Positions 22,690 through 35,019 of a DNA stretch of 64,000 bases are shown in pieces. The DNA is from Ichthyophis bannanicus (Eukaryota; Chordata; Amphibia; Gymnophiona; Ichthyophiidae), in NCBI GenBank assembly GCA_033557465.1, contig CM066039.1, positions 49,567,788-49,631,787 on the forward strand. Direction: 5' to 3'. The notes under the pieces were generated by a model. The model did no database searches. It saw only the letters and a list, made by a program, of their open reading frames with translations, and had not been told where the DNA came from. The position numbers and the translations under genes were made by a program. Each line of letters starts with the position of its first letter. Within the stretch, counting starts at the first letter, position 1.

Positions 22690-23155
22690 GGGGGAGGGTT
22701 GAGACTCAATGGTGGTAGCCAGCGTTTTTAAAGCAGCTGGGCGTCGCCATTTTAACTTAAACTCAGATATTCAATGCTGGGTCATATCCGGCCACTGTGG
22801 CTGCATATCCGGGTTGCCCAGTTAACAATTTAGCTAACTGGTTATCTGTGATAGTCAGTCAATAACCAGTTATCCTTAACAGGGTAAAGTTAGACTTGCC
22901 TCTTTCTGGCCTAACTTTCCCCAGTTGAGAATAACCTGTTATCAGCTGAATATTGCAGATAACAGATTATCCTTGGGTGCTGCACCTGCTCCAACCTCAG
23001 AATACCCCGACACTAGCCGGCTATTGTCATGATGTTCAGTGACACACACTGATTATATTCAGTGGCACCAACCACTTTAGTACCGCTGAATATCTGCTGA
23101 GTAGCAATTAGGCAGTTTACAGGTCTGCCCTTGAATTGAATATCGACCGTACGGT
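22690..23155. repeat. 'gatattcag' palindromic repeat, copy 4, nearly full
   Basis: This runs from 'gagactcaatggtggtagccagcg' through 'gatattcaatgctgggtcatatccggcc' and 'agctaactggttatctgtgat' to 'ttgaattgaatatcgacc'. The reversed order occurs at 35020-35462, so the pair defines an element of about 450 bp with 'ggtcgat-t-caa'-like ends. It has no coding frame. Confidence 0.72.
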
Positions 23156-23159
23156 GCAT

Positions 23160-24030
23160 TTCCAAGCTTGGGTCTAAAGCTGTCTAGGATGCTGTTTTAG
23201 TACCAGAATGCCATACAGATGAAAAACCATTACAGGAAGATGGGAAAGCACTACAAAGAGGGGATGATTGCAGCACGGAAGCACGAGCTGCGTTCTGTAA
23301 ATGAAGACCGGGAGGAGTATGGTAATGTTTTGAACTATCTTTAACTCTGTTTATTACAGCAGAGCTGATAGCCGTAATATGTAATGCTAGAACATCAAAA
23401 CACAGAGGGATGAAAGAAAGATGAGAAGCCCAGTTTACTTTACAATTCAGAGCATAAAAATAACCATCTAATATCCATGGTAACTAACCGCTGAAGATAT
23501 TATATCCATCAAGGTAAATACAGATTTGTAATGCATACGAGAACAATAGATTATAGAAGTCACGGGAAACTGCTGTAAAAGAATGGAGAAGGTCTTCTGG
23601 TTATCTCATTCTTCTAAATTAGAGCAGAATGTGAAAGCTCACCCAACATGAACACTCAGGATCAGAACCACGCTAGATGCAAGGAATTGGCTTATTTACA
23701 TTTCAATTGATCGCCACAATGGACTTTGAGTGCTAGGACTGGAGGGGAGATACAAAGATAAAGTTTGGGCTTTTTGTGGAGAAGAGAACAGGATAGGAAG
23801 GGGGAGGAGGGACAAGCCTACTCTGAGACTTGTTGAGGGTAATTTTATAAGAGGGCTCCAAGGTTTGGAGATGGAGAAAGCTCCTATGTTAAGCCTATTT
23901 TATGCAAATGCATAGGTGTCTGCTTCTTTATAAAACACTAACATAAATCCAGTTTTTAGCTTACATGAGGGCACTGGGCTTAGTGCAAATGGTACAGAGC
24001 CAGTCACATCGAATGCTCGATTTTTTACTT
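23160..24030. other. Spacer, nothing recognised
   Basis: AT-rich sequence without motif-bearing frames. Confidence 0.4.
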
Positions 24031-24034
24031 GACT

Positions 24035-24090
24035 TGGAGTCGTTAGGAGTCAGCATTGAGTGGAAGGCACACATTGCATTGTTGCATTGT
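24035..24090 (+). mobile_element. RTE-tailed SINE 3' scrap
   Basis: 'ggagtcgttaggagtcagcattgag' and 'aaggcacacattgca' match the end of the SINE at 4370-4420. Confidence 0.55.
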
Positions 24091-24509
24091 ATTTGAGATT
24101 CCCTGGTTAAATCATATTGTGATTTATTTTAAGTTATGTGGTGTTATACTGTCCTCCAAGATGAATCGATGGACATATAACCCTCAGGTATGCTCAATTG
24201 CTGATAAGGATGAGTTTGTACCACCTTGATGGGATAAGATGAAGGAATTTATGCTCCCAGATGATGGTGGTTTGTTAAGTGCTGGAAAGATTCCCTGAAA
24301 GAGACAGTACAAATTGTTGACAAAAAGGGTGACGGTGAGGGAGGGGGGTGAGGGAGGGGGGGTTAAAAATCAGCTTATATGGGAAAAGTGTCAAGTAAGA
24401 AGGGCTGAATGGCATTGGCAGATGTCTAAGACTGATACCACAATAATTAGTTATGTGGTTTGTGTAGGAATGGATAGGGTTTACCATTTAAAAGTATTGA
24501 AGGTGATAT

Positions 24510-24600
24510 GGGACTATTTCATTTATTATTTATAGGCCACCTATTCAATTTCCAAGGCAGTTTATAATAAAACTTCCAAAATATATAAATAGATGAAATC
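24510..24600 (-). mobile_element. LINE/SINE 3' tail fragment
   Basis: 'ttcatttattatttataggccacctattcaatttccaaggcagtttataata' is a typical minus-strand tail of L2-mobilised repeats. Confidence 0.5.
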
Positions 24601-25145
24601 ACACAACTGACTTAAAACACATAAAATAGTTTCAAAATCACCTTGACTCTATAATTTCAGTTTGCCAGTGAGTTTTAATATCTTATGAAAGGACAGATAA
24701 TTCTGTTCCATTCATATATTGCTGGGTAATGTACTGCAAATTAAATATCCCGAGATCTGCAAAGCCTGTTTTCTTGTTAGAACCTTTTGGGCTGTCGGAC
24801 TATGTAGGAAATAGAATTTGGAGTGTTCTCAATAAACCTATGGAGCTGCTCAATAGTTAACTATTTGTCTTGCAATGTGGGCAGAGGGTAAGGATGTACC
24901 TACAGCTGAAGAAATGTTGAATATTCTGAGAAGAAGCTGGCAAGTTTGAGAATGACCATTATGGGCAGAAGTTTGAATTGGGTGCAATCTGTTTTTTGGT
25001 TAGTATTTCAGTTGTGGTCAACATCATTGGCACACAGGTTCCACAATGCTTGTATTGGGTCAAGCATTGATATCCTGGGTCCCTTCTTAATAATGGTTTA
25101 TGGACCTTTCCTACAGGAACTTGTCCAAACCTTTTTTAAACCCAG

Positions 25146-26402
25146 CTACACTAACAAATTCCAGAGTTTGATTACATGTTGAGTGAAAAAATATTTTCTT
25201 TTATTAGTCTTAAATAGTTTACCCTGTAGCTTCATTGCATGTCCCCTAGTCTTTCTATATTCTGATAACGTAAGCAATCGATCTATGTTTACCCGTTCCA
25301 CTCCGTTCATTAATTTATAGACTTCTATCATATCTCCCCTCAGCCGTTTCCTGTCCAGGTTAAAGAGCCCTAACCTTTTTAGCCTTTCTTCATAGGGGTA
25401 TCCTTCCATCCCATTTACCATTTTGGTGGCTCTTCTCTGAACTTTTTCTAATAATGGTATTTTCCTTTTAAGATACGGCGACCAGAATTGCACACAATAT
25501 TCAAGGTGCGGTCTCACCATGGAACAATATAGAGGCATTATAATATCCTTTGTTTTATTTTCCATTCCTTTCCTTATGATACCTAGCATCCTATTTTCTC
25601 TCTTGGCCGCCGCTGCACATTGGGCCGAGGATTTTAACATGTTATTCACAATGACGCCTAAATCTTTTTCCTGGGTGGTGGTTCCTAATGTGGAACCTTG
25701 CATCGTGTAACCATAGTTTGGATTGTTCTTCCCTAGGTGCATAAGTTTGCACTTGTCCACATTAAATTTCATCTGCCATTTGGATGCCCAGTCTTCCAAT
25801 TTATCAAGATCCTCTTGCAATTTTCCACAATCCTCTTGGGTTTTAAGAACTTTAAATAGTTTTGTGTCATCTGCAAATTTGATAATCTCACTCATTATTG
25901 CCTTTTCCAGATCATTTATGAATATGTCAAAAAGCAGCGGACCCAGCACAGATCCCTGGGGTACACCACTATCCACCTTTCTCCATTGGGAAAATTGGCC
26001 ATTTAGCCCTACCCTCTGCTTTCTATCTTTTAACCAGTTCCTGATCCACAGTAGTACACTGCCTCCTATCCCATGACTCTTTAGTTTTGCCAAAAGTCTC
26101 TGATGAGGGACTTTGTCAAAGGCTTTCTGAAAGTCCAGATGCACTATATCAACTGACTCACCTTTATCTACCTGTTTATTCACACTTTCAAAAAAACATA
26201 ACAGATTAGTAAGACAAGATCTTCCTTGTCTAAAGCCATGTTGGCTGTCTCCCATTAAGCCATGACTATCTACATGTTCAGCAATTTTGTTCTTTATGAT
26301 GGTTTCTACCATTTTTCCCGGTACTGATGTCAGGCTCACCAGTCTGTAGTTTCCCGGATCAGCCCTGAAAGCCTTTTTAAAAATTGGTGTTACGGTTGCC
26401 AT
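25146..26402 (-). pseudogene. CR1 ORF2 reverse transcriptase, FADD box kept
   Basis: A 418-codon frame begins inside the RT N-terminal region ('TPIFKKAFRADPGNYR') and runs to the thumb. Motif A (LDFQKAFDKVPHQRL) and the FADD box (about residues 176-179, in IIKFADDTKLF) are intact, as is PQGS. It ends early at 'IKLWNLLV', where the 3' deletion removes the family's last 30 residues or so. The upstream ORF2 piece (26405-27136) is in another frame: the two are separated by a frameshift at about 26400. The protein would have acted in the nucleus in target-primed reverse transcription. Confidence 0.93.
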
Positions 26403-26404
26403 CC

Positions 26405-27136
26405 TCAGTCTTCAGGTATTAGAGATGATTTTAATGATAGTTCACAGATTACTAATAGCAGGTCTGCAATCTCATATTTCAGTTCTTTCAACACCCTTGG
26501 ATGTATATCATCCGGCCCAGGTGATTTGCTACTCTTCAGTTTATCTAATAGTTGTAATATATCTTCCCGATGTATCGATATTTCCTTCAATTCTTCTGCA
26601 CCTTTAAATACCACTTCAGTCATGGGTAACATCCCTACATCTTCCTCAGTAAAGACCAAAGAAAAGAATTCATTCAGTCTCTCCGTTATCGCCTTGTCAC
26701 CTCTTAGTGCCCCTTTAACTCCTCTATCATCTAATGGACGAACTGACTCTCTCACAGGTTTTTTGCTATGAATGTACTTGAAAAAGTCTTTATTACACAT
26801 TTTTGCTTCTGCAGCAAGCTTCTTCTCAAATTCTCCCTTTGCCTGCCTTATCAATGCCTTGCATTTAACTTGCCAGTGCTTGTGCTGTTTCCAGGTTTCG
26901 TCGTTTGGCTCTTTTTTCCATTTCCTGAAAGATGTTTTTTTGGCAACAACAGCCTCTCTGACCTCACCTTTAAACCATGCTGGTAGTTTTTTGGACTTCC
27001 TTCCACTTTTCTTAAAGCGTGGAATACAGCTGGTCTGGGCTTCCAAGATAGTATTTTTCAAGAATACCCAAGCTTGATGTAAGTCTTTAACCTTTGCAAC
27101 TGCTCCTTTTAGGTTTTTCTTAACTATTTTCCTCAT
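26405..27136 (-). pseudogene. CR1 ORF2 linker and RT N-terminal region
   Basis: The 243-codon frame contains the basic linker between endonuclease and RT (RKIVKKNLKGAVAKVKDLHQAW, then LPAWFKGEVREAV), the 'PLDDRGVKGALRGDKA' block and 'SSKSPGPDDIHPRVLKEL', the conserved entry to the RT domain. It ends at 'SSLIPED' beside the frameshift. It is continuous in homology with 25146-26402 downstream and 27155-28025 upstream. Confidence 0.92.
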
Positions 27137-27154
27137 TTTATCATAGTCTCCCTT

Positions 27155-28025
27155 TCAAAAGTTAAAAGGTAGTACTGTGGATTTCCTTACCATCCCTCCT
27201 CCATTAATTAGATCAAACACAATCATGCTATGACCACTATTGCCAAGTGGCCCCAACAACCTTATCTCTTGCACCAGATCTGGTGTTCCACTAAGGACTA
27301 GGTCCAATATGGCTTCCCCTCTGGTCAGTTCATGAACCAGCTGCTCCAAGAAGCAATCATTTATTTCATCTAGGAACTTTATCTTCCTAGGATGTCCTGC
27401 CGTGACACTGACCCAGTCGATACCAGGGTAATTGAAATCACCCATTATTATTACTGTGCTGTAACCTTTGATAGCTTCCTTGATTTCTTTGAGCATTTCA
27501 TTATCCATTTGTTCATTCTGGCCAGGCGGTTGATAGTACACCCCCCACTGTCATCGCCTTCCCCTTTTTACATGGAATTTCAATCCATAGAGATTCTACA
27601 GCAAATTTTGTTTCCTGCAAAACTTTAATCCTTTCTGACTCAATGCCCTCTCTAACATAGAGCGCAACCCCTCCACCAATTTGATCAGCTCTATCATTAC
27701 GATATAGTTTGTACCCAGGTATCACAGTGTCCCACTGGTTGTCCTCCTTCCACCATGTCTCTGAGATTCCAATCATATCTAACCTCTCATTTAGTGCTAT
27801 ATATTCTAACTCTCCCATCTTATTTTTTAGACTTCTAGCATTTGCATACAAGCATTTTAGAGACTGTATTTTATTCATATTAATTTGGCTATTGGTAGGC
27901 ATGGGTAATTTAGGATCTTTAAGCTCTGTCTGCTCCATACTCGAGGGTATTTGGGCTACTTTACTCTTTTTTGGAACCTCTCTGCTTTTGGTAGTATCCT
28001 TCAAGGATACATTCTTCCAAACCAT
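27155..28025 (-). pseudogene. CR1 ORF2 apurinic-type endonuclease domain
   Basis: Two frames (27513-28025 and 27155-27541) together cover the APE-like endonuclease that nicks target DNA. Visible blocks are ANARSLKNKMGELE, 'DMIGISETWW' (catalytic Glu), 'YRNDRADQIGGGVALYV', and then 'IIMGDFNYPGIDW' (Asp and Asn). The final block expected as SDH reads SGH ('GNSGHSMIVF'), which would remove a catalytic Asp. The frames cross near 27530 at a CCCCCC/TGTC site, where a frameshift is evident. Confidence 0.92.
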
Positions 28026-28099
28026 GCATTCTTGTGCGACTGTTGGCTTTCCCCTATTATCTAGTTTAAAAGATGCTCTATCTCCTTTTTAAAGGTTAA

Positions 28100-29207
28100 T
28101 GCCAGCAGCCTGGTTCCATCCCGTTTAAGGTGACGCCCATCCCTTCAGAAGAGTCCCTCCTTTCCCCAGAATGTTCCTCAGTTCCTAACAAATCCAAACC
28201 CCTCATCCTTGCACCATCGTCTCATCCATGCATTGAGACTCCGGAGTTCTGCCTGCCTTTTGGGTCCTGCGTGTGGAACGGGAAGCATTTCGGAGGACGC
28301 TACCCTGGAAGTTCTGGATTTCAACTTTCTACCTAAAAGCCTAAATTTAGCCTCCAGAACCTCCCTACCACATTTTCCTATGTCATTGGTACCAACACGT
28401 ACCAAGACAGCAGACTCTTCCCCAGCACTATCTAATACTTTATCTAGGTGGTGCGTTTGGTCCGCTACCTTCGCACCAGGCAGGCATGTTACCAATCTAC
28501 TGGTAGGCTAAATAATTGCCCAATGGCTGTGAATCTTTTGTCTTTGATTCTCATATGATTGTGATTTTTGAGGTCTCAGACTTTTTATGGCACTAATTTC
28601 AAAACATATCTTTTTGCAAAGTGCCGTTATAGCATCAACGACCTCTATTTTCTTTTATGGCTACACATCTAAACTGATGTTATCGGATCTTTAAACTCAA
28701 AAAGTGCTTATCTTGATTATCTGAAGTTTGCCCGAAGCCTCTATCTATTATGTAAAGATGCACTTATTATCTTAGCTTGGATAATCGAACCACCAATTAT
28801 AAAGGCTGTGCTAACCCTTCCCTCATGGGCACATGGCCCTGGAGAAACTTCCTCACTACCAGAGGGTTTTACATCACCTGGAGGACAGGTCCTAGTTACA
28901 GGATCACTTCCTGTCACACCAGGCTGATGCTGTCCTCTCTCCTACACGACGGGATGCTGCCAGACTGGAGGTGGGACTTCAGGACTTTATCCCTGTAGGT
29001 CTCGTCTATGTACCTCTCTGTCTATCTTATGTCTTCCAAGTCTGCTACTCTAGCCTCTAGAGAACGGACTCGTTCCCTGAGAGCAAAGAGCTCCTTGCAC
29101 CTAGTGCACACGTAAGACCTCTCACCACCTGGGAGAAAATCATACATGTGACACTCAATGCAAAAGAATGGAAAGCCCCCATCTTGCTGCTGGACTGCTG
29201 TCTGCAT
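28100..29207 (-). pseudogene. CR1 ORF1 (zinc-binding, coiled coil, esterase-like), interrupted
   Basis: The N-terminal piece (29022-29207) starts MQTAVQQQDGG and shows two Cys pairs (CIEC..., CTRC) suggesting a zinc-binding knuckle, then a heptad-like 'LRERVRSLEARVADLED' coiled coil. The C-terminal piece (28178-28495) has 'VLVRVGTNDIG', the block III motif of SGNH/GDSL-type esterases found in CR1 and L2 ORF1 proteins, and 'DEGFGFVRN'. Between them 28503-28770 is unrelated DNA replacing the GDS block seen in the copy at 60936. The product normally binds element RNA; here it is broken. Confidence 0.85.
28503..28770. other. Unidentified insertion in CR1 ORF1
   Basis: Sequence between 'catgttaccaatctactggtaggctaa' and 'ggataatcgaaccaccaatta' has no counterpart in the copy at 61258-61320, which reads straight through. 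It is AT-rich and contains no second copy in this window. It replaces about 45 bases of ORF1. Confidence 0.6.
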
Positions 29208-29985
29208 CTTCGTTTTAAGCTTGTGTTTAGATCTTTAAGTTCTTTACTTACTAAGGGTTGCTATGGATACTTATACTAATAAAATGTACCTAATACGTTT
29301 AATATACCTTGTTCACCTGAAGCTTAATTAATCTCAGGTCCTTAGTGTATGACTGATTTGGATAACGAGCTGCACCTGAGAGCACCTCCTTTCCTTTAAG
29401 ATGTGCAAGTATCTATAAAGCTACTATTATCTCAGCGGTGGGTGGGTGTTGGGGAGGGAGGGAGGGAAATAACAATTATTAAAAGAGGACTGTTACACAG
29501 TACCCTGTCCTGTGCTTCTGAGGTAAGCTGTGACCAACTTTCTGGGTGATTAACAGTCCTTGCTTGGATAGAAGGAGTCTTTCAAAATGGCCTTTTGACC
29601 TGCAACCTGGCATTAACACCTATTGAAAAAGTTTCACAGGTCTCTTGCCCCCTATGTAGAAGGCCTCTTTGTAAAGGTCTCTAGAAGACTTTATTTGTTG
29701 CTCAAAGAACACTGACCCTGTTTTGCCTTTTATGCTAAGTTATATTCTGATTTGATTTGATTTAAATTAAAGCTCTTTGCTGCTGCTAGGCTCTGACTTA
29801 TTATGAAATTTAAACTAGAAGCTCTCTGCTGGGTATGAAATCTAACAAGAAAGATCTCTTCTGTGTTTTAAATTTAAACTTAAACTGCTGCTACTAGGCC
29901 CTAACTGATTTAACAAATACACTGGTTCACAGATTAATCAGCTGTAATCCAAAGAAGTCCCTTCAGAAAGTTGATCTGTTCATTC
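29208..29985 (-). other. CR1 5' UTR / upstream region
   Basis: The first 130 bases ('tacttatactaataaaa', 'cctgaagcttaattaatctcagg') match 61752-61890 beside the other ORF1, so they are element 5' UTR. The remainder (to about 29985) is unmatched here because the other copy is truncated; it may be promoter-bearing 5' UTR. It contains a G-rich cluster on the plus strand at 29440-29467. Confidence 0.6.
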
Positions 29986-29989
29986 TGTT

Positions 29990-30335
29990 CCCCAGGCTTG
30001 TGTGGCAGTTAGAAGGTATTCTATGATTTCTGCTGTGGACCCCCTATTGTGGAATGATCTGCCTAATTCTTGGAAGCTGCAGAATAATTACCCGAAAGTT
30101 AGAAAAAAAATGAAAGACTGCTGTTTTCATAAGCATTTGGTGAGGTCGCTTGAGGATTTAGGAGGTGAGCATATGTAAAATTAAAGGAATTGGTACAGCT
30201 TTTATTTATTTTTATAATTATCTGTTTGTTGTCTATCATTTTTTATGTTTTTGTCTGTTGCATTGTTTGTTATTTTGGAATCTGCTTTGAACATGGCAAC
30301 TGCATATCTGAGTAGATAATTAATGATTTCGTATT
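29990..30335 (+). mobile_element. L2-clade LINE 3' end
   Basis: Plus-strand translation gives 'YSMISAVDPLLWNDLPNSW' then 'FHKHLVRSLEDL', the last block of L2 ORF2, followed by a T-rich 3' UTR with 'ggaatctgctttgaacatgg'. It is 5'-truncated directly beside the CR1 5' region. Confidence 0.78.
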
Positions 30336-30669
30336 CCAGATTTGCCCTGCACTCCACAGAGGAATACAGTTGAAATAGCCATTGGTTCAATAATGCAGAC
30401 TGACTGTAATAAGGAAAAATGTCTTTGAGTGGGAATGCAAAGTTTTGATGCAATAAACCTCCAAGGAATGCGACAGTGGAGTAGCCTTATTCGGTTTTTA
30501 TAGAAAACTCAAAACATCGTTTTCAGCGAGTTCTCTAATTCTAAGGTTTTTAAGGATAGGTGTAATGATAGCTGAAATCTACTTTGTTGTGAGGTTTTAT
30601 TAGGTATGCGCCTTTACAGCATTGTGTATACCTTGTACGCTATATAACTGATTAGTAGTAGTAGTAATA

Positions 30670-30905
30670 TTTATATTTATTTATTTAACAGGTTTTATAT
30701 ACTGCTTTATCATTTCAATCAAAGCAGTTTACATTGAAACTTAAACTTGGTAATGTACATTAAACAGGGATGTTGATAACTTGGACTTTTCTGAGGCAAT
30801 GGAGGGTTAAGTGACTTGCCCAAAGTCACAAGGAGTGCTAGTGGGAATTGAACCCTGGTTACTGGGTCCCCAAGCCAGTGTTGCTAACCATTAGGCTACT
30901 CCTCT
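30670..30905 (-). mobile_element. tRNA-headed SINE with L2-like tail
   Basis: Read on the minus strand: head 'gagtagcctaatggttagc' (A box), 'ccagggttcaattccc' (B box), 'actttgggcaagtcacttaacc', then 'gtaaactgctttgatt', 'gcagtatataaaacc' and an AAAT-rich end. The tail type differs from the RTE-tailed SINEs at 4197 and 8088. Confidence 0.85.
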
Positions 30906-30984
30906 ACTCCAATTATATGTGTCATATAATTTTTTATGATGGATGTTACACACCTTGACCTAATTTAGGGTCCGATGCAGAAAG

Positions 30985-31270
30985 CTGACATTAGAGCTAG
31001 GTGCTTGCTATTCAGTCAGCAGCGATATTCAGCTACTTAACCGGATAAAGTCAGGACAGTTATTGACCTGTCCTGACATTATGTGGTTTAATAATCACCA
31101 TTAACCGGCTGCTGTGGACGACACTCGTTCTGCCCACAGACCACCCTGGTTTTAACTGAACGGTCTGTGAGGATATTCAGCGGCACTATCTGGACCGTGC
31201 CGTCGAATATTGGGATCGTTGCCGTTTAGCAGGTTAGCAAATCCTTCTAACCAGCTAAACACTTTTGAAT
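30985..31270. repeat. 'gatattcag' palindromic repeat, copy 5
   Basis: Words 'gcgatattcagctacttaaccggataaagtcagg', 'gttattgacctgtcctgac' and 'gaggatattcagcggcac' belong to the family at 2868 and 22690. Confidence 0.7.
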
Positions 31271-31299
31271 AGGCCCACCATAGTGTTTCAGCTGAACTC

Positions 31300-31430
31300 C
31301 ACATCAGGCTTGGATGTTAGTCCAGTCTTGCTTTTATAACTCTGATCCTAGTGCGCTCTAAAAAATAAGAAAGGCCAGACTCTGCTTAGATGAGAGTTAT
31401 GAACCAAGGCTGGACTAACATATCAGCACT
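31300..31430. repeat. Inverted repeat around 50-nt loop
   Basis: Arms 31314-31343 and 31393-31421 are inverted complements with about four differences ('atgttagtccag' against 'ctggactaacat'). It may be a small MITE. Confidence 0.75.
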
Positions 31431-32380
31431 ATCAAAATGTTTCACAGCAGTGAGAGTAATGACCTCAAGTTAGGTTAAAAGTACTATCCAGGTGGAGGGT
31501 TTACAGATAAATAAGACACTGGGTCCTTTCATTTGCCAACCCATCTTTTTCATTAGAAAGGTATAATATTTTAAACATAATGCTCTTGTGTCAAAATATT
31601 TTATTACTTGCATTTTAACAGCCGAATAATTGACTAATGGAATCTAATTTACATAGCAGCCAAGGGTACAAAAAATAGCTTTCCCTCACAAAATCTATAC
31701 CTTTCTGTTGAGCTGGTAGAAAGGGATCTTTTACATTATGCATGAAATCTTTATACTCAAGAAAAATTAGTCTCTGCCATTGTAATAAGAGCTGACATAA
31801 CATTTGTCAGGGACTGGCAGTGTAAAAGAATTTGTATCCTCTTTTATTTTAAATTCTTAACGTTCACCTTTCTTTTCTTCTTCCACTGTCTGGGTAATTC
31901 TATTTATCGGACTTGGTGAGAATTAATTAAATACATCCCCACTGGAAAAAAGTGATGGACATTCTTGAACAAGCAGTCTGGCATCTCGCACGACAAGGCA
32001 AAATTCTGGTCCTGAACCAGGTGGAACAAAGTACTGTGATTGTGAGATGCTAAAACTTTTAGCAGAACCGCTCGAGTCTGACTTTGATTGCTTAGGCTTA
32101 CGAGACGTTCTTCGACTCCTGTGCATACTTGGGGATCATGCTGAAGTACTGTATTAGGCCCTGATGATAAATTCCCGTCACACATCTATCTGTTAGGCTC
32201 TCACTTTGTCTAAATGGAGACTTTTGCAGACAGAGATCAATGGAAGAATGTTGCTGCCTTGGTATTACCAGGAAGTAAGGTGCCTGATCGCATTTCACCT
32301 GTTTTGCATTCCTTACTGTAGTTGTTAATTGACAGGACCAGCCCATGTCCTACTTAAAATTGGTCTTTTAAGGGAGGGGG
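31431..32380. other. Spacer, nothing recognised
   Basis: Minus-strand frames at 31904-32346 overlap in different phases with no domain. I see no repeat copy. Confidence 0.4.
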
Positions 32381-32490
32381 GGGGGGGGACATATTCAACG
32401 GAGGCGGCCAGCGCGTTTAAAGCAGCTGGCCAGCACCTCATCAAATAATGCTTGCATATTCAATGCTGGGGCCAAGCTCCAATACACAAC
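32381..32490. repeat. 'gatattcag' repeat terminus, copy 6
   Basis: After a G run, 'catattcaacggaggcggccagcgcgtttaaagcagctggcc' and 'catattcaatgctggggcc' match the left end of copy 4 at 22705-22790. The rest is missing. Confidence 0.7.
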
Positions 32491-33700
32491 TTTTTTTTCT
32501 TTTTGAGGTTTTGAACATCAGAGATGCAAGTACAATTCCCCTCATACAGTATTTCTGTTATCTGTCTAATCCACCCCCTTCAAATTGGTATGTGCCTGAT
32601 GCATATACATAAGGGTAGTACCTTTTCTAAATGGTTTCAATGGAGAGTCGGTGGGGGTAGGGGGATAGAGGCCCACAGCAGCACTCTTTTAAGCAGTACT
32701 ACTACAGTACACGAGACTAATAAAGGTGGAAGGAGGCTTCCCTTTAACACCTTAGGAAGTGGCCTATGTTACCTGTGCCTGAATCTGGGTCTGGCTCTTC
32801 CTCCAATAGTCTGACCTAGTTTAATTTAATTTAATTCTGAGACTTAAATTCTATTGTTTTAGCAAAGTGTTACAATTATGTTTAGTTATTAAATGAACGT
32901 CTTTGGCTAAATCCATGCCTGATAAAAATCAAGCAGTGTCTTATCTCCTTCCCGCTTACCAACAATAAATATTCTATGAACCCGAGGGCTAGATTCCTTC
33001 TGTGATAACAAAAGGACCCAGCCTGCCCTTCCTCAGTGAGGTTGGCTCTGTAGAAGCTAAGACCAGCACTTCTTAACCAATAGAATGTGGCCTGGAAGTC
33101 ACAGTGAAGTAGAGCTTAATGCTTTGAGTTTTTGACAGCAATACTAAGATCTCATATGCTTAGACAGATGGTATCAATCAAGAAACAGAAAAGCAAACAG
33201 CACCTGGAATGAGTATCTGGTAATCTTGATTCAGTACTTTAATCACTGCCTCCTGTTCCTCTTAGAAGCAGCTTCTTTGCAAAGCGGTCGATTGGTCAAT
33301 TGTATGGAATTCAGGAATCCAACCTCTCAGTTTTTGTTCTTTATACCACCTATTTGTGTATGAATTGTCACTAGGCTGCATTTAGACGTTTGTCTCTAGT
33401 TAATGCTCTGTAACTGACCTGACAGCAGATAATGAGAGGACACTATGTTATCCCCCCACCATCCCCTTCCCTTCATGCGCCTTTCAGTGGAGTCTGCAAT
33501 CACCATCTGCTCTGAAATTTCAGCAAATATTGGAGACAACTGTGGGCTCGATTCCTTTCTACAGGTGTGGGAATTTACAGATGTTCATTTGGTTCCCATC
33601 TGCCGGTTCTGCATTCTTACTCCATCATGCTTAAAATGTTTAAATAAGGCCAAATAAAAGTGCAACCATGCAAGCAGAAAATGGAGAAGAAATGGCTCAA
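32491..33700. other. Spacer, nothing recognised
   Basis: No domain-bearing frame, RNA gene or multi-copy repeat is visible. Confidence 0.4.
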
Positions 33701-33759
33701 TGTCAGCAAACCACATCCATGAAAATGAAACGGGCTGGAGTAACCTCCACCCACAGGGT

Positions 33760-34065
33760 AACAGAATGAAGGTGGAGGGAGGAAATGGCCTTATCCTTGG
33801 TAGAAAAGATTCTATTCTGAAAGCTAAAATGAAGAGAGAGACAGGGCAGGAAGGAAAGAGAAATGGAGATTAGAGCAGGAGATAAATGGAATCGATGAGA
33901 TAACAAGGAAGAAGTAGAGATATGAACCTACAACAGAAGGCGAGAGGGAGAATATGAGATACCAAGAGATAAAAAGGATGACATATGTAAAAGCTTCAAT
34001 AAGGCAGAGTGCTAGAGTTCTCGAGACAGTCAGGAAGGAATATATGAAATCATAAAGAGAAGATC
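33760..34065 (+). repeat. C-poor purine-rich tract
   Basis: A long A/G-rich stretch ('gaagagagagacagggcaggaaggaaagag') with few C. It is the strand-reversed counterpart of the pyrimidine tracts at 5640 and 47335. Confidence 0.6.
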
Positions 34066-35018
34066 AGTCAGGCCTGCTCATTACCTTAAACATTTAGTGG
34101 GCACTAAATTGATTTAATGCAGGTTTAGTTGATTAGCGTACATTTTACATTTCTAATGCCTGCTAAAACTTTTTATTAAAACAAATGTGTGAAACAAGAT
34201 GAAGAGAAGTCGGAAAATCAGGAAAAGCCCAAGCATACCGAAAACAAACCAAACTTTTTTCCCCTACTGCTTATAATGTAATTTGCCGGATTGCTGATCA
34301 TCTGGACCTGGAATACCAAAGACAAATCCTATTTCACATTGTCTTACTTCTTGTACTGACATCTTACCCTTCATGGCACGTATTACGTGTAATTAGCGAA
34401 TGGCTCCAGGAGGTGTTTCTCAGGAGCGGAGTCTGGCGGTATTGATGAGAATTTGGGAGAAATGTTTATTCCTTCCTCCTGAGCGTAAATGGAGGATGTC
34501 AGTCTTCAGCTCAGCCGCTCTAACATCTTTTGAAATGATTCTGTCCTTGGCATCTCCCTTGACTCCTTCATTGAGGATTCCGGATCTGGCAATAAATTTA
34601 CTGATGTGCATATTTGGAGAGTGGATAGAGAAGTGCTGACTCTAGGGAAGAGAGGTGCCTGCAGTGAGTCAACCCAGACCCTGCCGCCCATCATTTCTCT
34701 CGCACAATCATCTCTTCCCTTACATCCAAACTTTACCTCCCCCCCATCCTCCACCCCTCTTGCAGGCCTTCCTGCACTCAGCACAATCGCTTGGGGAGAG
34801 TAGTGTTCATAGACGAATGCATTGCCCAAAATACTTTGGTTCATGCTCATTTTAAATGAATGGTTCCCAAGGTTTTGCCATTGTTTCGCATTTGTTTCAC
34901 CTATTCATTCTTGGCGAGCACATTGTAAGTAACTATAACGTTTCTAGTGAGCAAGCAGATTGTACACATGTTAATTCAAAGGTATACATGAAGGCAAGCT
35001 ATTTGTGTATACTTTCAG
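34066..35018. other. Spacer, nothing recognised
   Basis: The open frames at 34400-34855 overlap on both strands and lack motifs. I do not support a gene. Confidence 0.4.
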
Positions 35019-35019
35019 G

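Larger units (their letters stand above)
25033..29985 (-). mobile_element. Nearly full-length CR1 LINE, 3'-clipped
   Basis: This minus-strand copy runs from a 5' UTR (upstream bases 29208 to about 29985), through ORF1 (28100-29207) and ORF2 (25146-28025), to a 3' UTR that lacks its last 110 bases or so. The order is 5'-ORF1-ORF2-3' and the total is near 5 kb, the usual CR1 size. ORF2 is broken into several frames and ORF1 is split by about 270 bases of unrelated DNA (28503-28770). The 5' limit is inferred from where L2 sequence begins. It is the best guide to the family structure here. Confidence 0.9.

Noticed and set aside
33445..33657. 70-codon frame as host gene exon
   Set aside because: No motif or splice context that I can defend.
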